Below the pieces are notes generated by a model. That model was not told the DNA's origin. It worked only from the letters and a program-made list of their open reading frames with translations, and ran no database searches. The position numbers and the translations under genes were made by a program. Positions 6,273 to 7,975 of a stretch of 7,975 nucleotides of DNA are shown in pieces; positions within the stretch are counted from its first letter, which is position 1, and each line of letters opens with the position of its first letter. The stretch lies in assembly GCA_964473155.1 (NCBI GenBank), contig CAYYNT010000109.1:1-7975 (forward strand), in the 5' to 3' direction. The DNA comes from JAJFUG01 sp964473155. GTDB taxonomy: Bacteria > Gemmatimonadota > Glassbacteria > GWA2-58-10.

Positions 6273-7975
6273 ATGAGAGAGGACAGTAGAGACAGCCATG
6301 CAATCGCGATTACAGGAATCGGATGCCGCTTTCCGGGAGGGATTAAGGACCCCGGTTCTTTCTGGCGCCTCCTGGTAGAGGGAAAAGACGTTATCACCGA
6401 AATCCCGCCCGACCGATGGGACATCGATTCCTATTACGATCCGGACAGGAGCCGTACCGGCAAGGCCTATGTCCGCAAGGGTGGGTTCATCGGTGATATC
6501 TCCCAATTCGATCCGCTTTTCTTCGGAATTTCCCCGCGGGAAGCCTCCTGCATGGACCCGCAGCAGCGCGTGCTGCTCGAGGTGGCCTGGGAGGCGCTGG
6601 AGGACGGAGGATTCCCGCCGCAAAAACTCGCCGGCTCGAAAGTAGGAGTATTTGTCGGCTCCTTCACCCACGATTTCGAGCATATCCACACCCAGTATTC
6701 GGAAAACCATCTTCACGGACCGCATTCCGGCACCGGGATCGGTATAAGCATCACGGCGAACCGGATTTCCTATACTTTCAATTTCACCGGCCCGAGTATA
6801 GTGATCGACACGGCCTGCTCCTCCTCCCTTGTGGCGGTGCATCTGGCCTGCCAAAGCCTGCTGGATGGGGAATCGGACATGGCCCTGGCCGGCGGTGTGA
6901 ACCTGATAATAGACCCGCAGATGACGGTCGTGCTGTGCAAGGGATCGTTTCTTTCGCCGGACGGCCATTGCAAATCTTTCGACGACAGCGCGGACGGGTA
7001 TGTCCGGGCGGAGGGAGTGGGGCTTGTGGTCCTGAAACGCCTTTCCAGGGCGTTGGAGGACGGTGACCGGATATACGCGGTGATCCGCGGCAGCGCCGTG
7101 AACCAGGACGGCAAAAGCAAGGGCCTGACAGTCCCGAACGCGGATTCTCAGGTGAAAGTCATCCGGGAGGCCCTGCGGAAAGCCGGACTCGGCCCCTCGG
7201 AAATCCAGTACGTGGAGGCCCACGGCACCGGCACCCCGGTGGGCGACCCGATAGAAGCCGCGGCCCTGGCCGAGGCCCTGACCCAGGAGCGCAACGGCGG
7301 GCAGAACTGCATTATCGGGTCGGTCAAGAGCAATTTCGGCCACACCGAATCCGCGGCCGGAGTGGCCGGGCTGATCAAGGCCGCCCTGATGCTCGCGCAC
7401 GGCCTCATCCCGCCCAACCTGCATTTCAACAACCCAAACCGTCTGATTCCTTTCGACCGGTACAGGCTGCGGGTCCCGACCTCACTGGAACCCTGGCCGC
7501 AGAGCGAACGGGAAAACGGCGGACGGATCGCCGGGGTCAACTCGTTCGGTTACGGTGGAACCAACGCGCATGTCATCCTGGAAAGCTTCGAGCAGCAGTC
7601 CGGGGAAACCGCAGCCGGAGAGAAGGAGCTGGTCCTGGTCCCGTTCTCGGCCCAGCATCCCCAGGCCTTGAAAGACACGGTCCAGGCCATGACCGAGCGG
7701 CTGGAAAGCGGAACGTTTCAGGAGAGCACTCTCTATGACATCGGCTGGACCGCGGCCCTGCGCAGATCCCACCACAAGCACCGTCTGACCGTGGCGGCGC
7801 AAAACCGCCAGGAGCTGGCCACAAACCTTAAAGCGTTCCTGGAGGGCGGCAGCCGCCCCGGAATGGCCTCGGGACAAGAATTACATGCGGAACCGCAGAA
7901 ACCGGTGTTCGTTTTCTCGGGCATGGGCCAGCAATGGCAGGGCATGGGCCGCCGCCTGTACGAAAGCGAGCCGGT
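6273..7975 (+). CDS. Type I polyketide synthase, KS and start of AT (runs off the right edge)
   Basis: The first 567 codons of a modular or iterative type I PKS; the frame is open to the window end. After only about 10 residues, with no loading domain, the ketosynthase begins (AIAITGIGCRFPGG). It carries active-site Cys182 in DTACSSS, His317 in EAHGTGT and His357 in KSNFGHTE, with the normal 135 and 40 residue spacings, so it should perform decarboxylative condensation. The KS ends near NSFGYGGTNAHVILE (about residue 437). A KS-AT linker follows, and an acyltransferase begins at about residue 544 with FSGMGQQWQGMG. The AT active-site Ser, substrate motif and later domains lie beyond the window, so product and extender unit are unknown. 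Composition is GC-rich like the MFS gene. The start is supported by AGGGGA 6 nt upstream. No other biosynthetic gene lies to its left, so it probably begins its transcription unit. Confidence 0.93.
   Translation, partial: MREDSRDSHAIAITGIGCRFPGGIKDPGSFWRLLVEGKDVITEIPPDRWDIDSYYDPDRSRTGKAYVRKGGFIGDISQFDPLFFGISPREASCMDPQQRVLLEVAWEALEDGGFPPQKLAGSKVGVFVGSFTHDFEHIHTQYSENHLHGPHSGTGIGISITANRISYTFNFTGPSIVIDTACSSSLVAVHLACQSLLDGESDMALAGGVNLIIDPQMTVVLCKGSFLSPDGHCKSFDDSADGYVRAEGVGLVVLKRLSRALEDGDRIYAVIRGSAVNQDGKSKGLTVPNADSQVKVIREALRKAGLGPSEIQYVEAHGTGTPVGDPIEAAALAEALTQERNGGQNCIIGSVKSNFGHTESAAGVAGLIKAALMLAHGLIPPNLHFNNPNRLIPFDRYRLRVPTSLEPWPQSERENGGRIAGVNSFGYGGTNAHVILESFEQQSGETAAGEKELVLVPFSAQHPQALKDTVQAMTERLESGTFQESTLYDIGWTAALRRSHHKHRLTVAAQNRQELATNLKAFLEGGSRPGMASGQELHAEPQKPVFVFSGMGQQWQGMGRRLYESEP

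Noticed and set aside
6075..7424. Long minus-strand open frame of 449 codons opposite the polyketide synthase
   Set aside because: The plus strand encodes an unmistakable ketosynthase with correctly spaced catalytic residues. The antisense protein is Arg/Gly/His-rich, has no recognisable domain, and is a by-product of GC-rich codon bias.

Overview
The window looks like a bacterial chromosome segment (Shine-Dalgarno sites, short intergenic gaps, no introns) with two compositional classes. The outer genes, an MFS transporter on the left and a type I polyketide synthase on the right, are clearly GC-rich. The central two-gene operon and its flanks are visibly more AT-rich. The organism cannot be fixed from this alone. 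A GC-rich Gram-negative such as a member of the Desulfobacterota fits the polyketide synthase style and the palindrome-rich spacer DNA, but this is only a guess.

Layout: 1-690 has no convincing gene. It contains an unusual run of hairpins and palindromes, including a perfect 20-bp palindrome, and an 11-bp inverted repeat at 144-154/564-574 that could be the ends of a small non-autonomous element. 691-1953 (minus) is a 12-helix MFS permease with a strong ribosome binding site at its corrected start. A candidate promoter and an inverted repeat overlapping its -35 lie in the divergent gap 1954-2343. 2344-5814 (plus) is a tight pair, an AAA+ ATPase followed 6 bp later by an 831-aa subtilisin-type (S8) serine protease. 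The pair matches the architecture of IetAS, known from plasmid maintenance studies and later reported as an antiphage system. 5815-6272 is an AT-rich spacer with an inverted repeat and weak promoter-like sites. From 6273 to the right edge is the start of a type I polyketide synthase: a complete ketosynthase with Cys182-His317-His357, a linker, and the first residues of an acyltransferase domain. The reading frame is still open at the window end.

How the parts relate: IetA and IetS almost certainly act together, the ATPase probably recognising or remodelling a target or gating the protease. Both have intact catalytic motifs. No integrase, transposase or toxin partner is visible, so how the pair arrived is unresolved. 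Nothing in the window links the permease or the polyketide synthase to the defence pair. The low-GC pair sitting between two GC-rich genes suggests lateral insertion.
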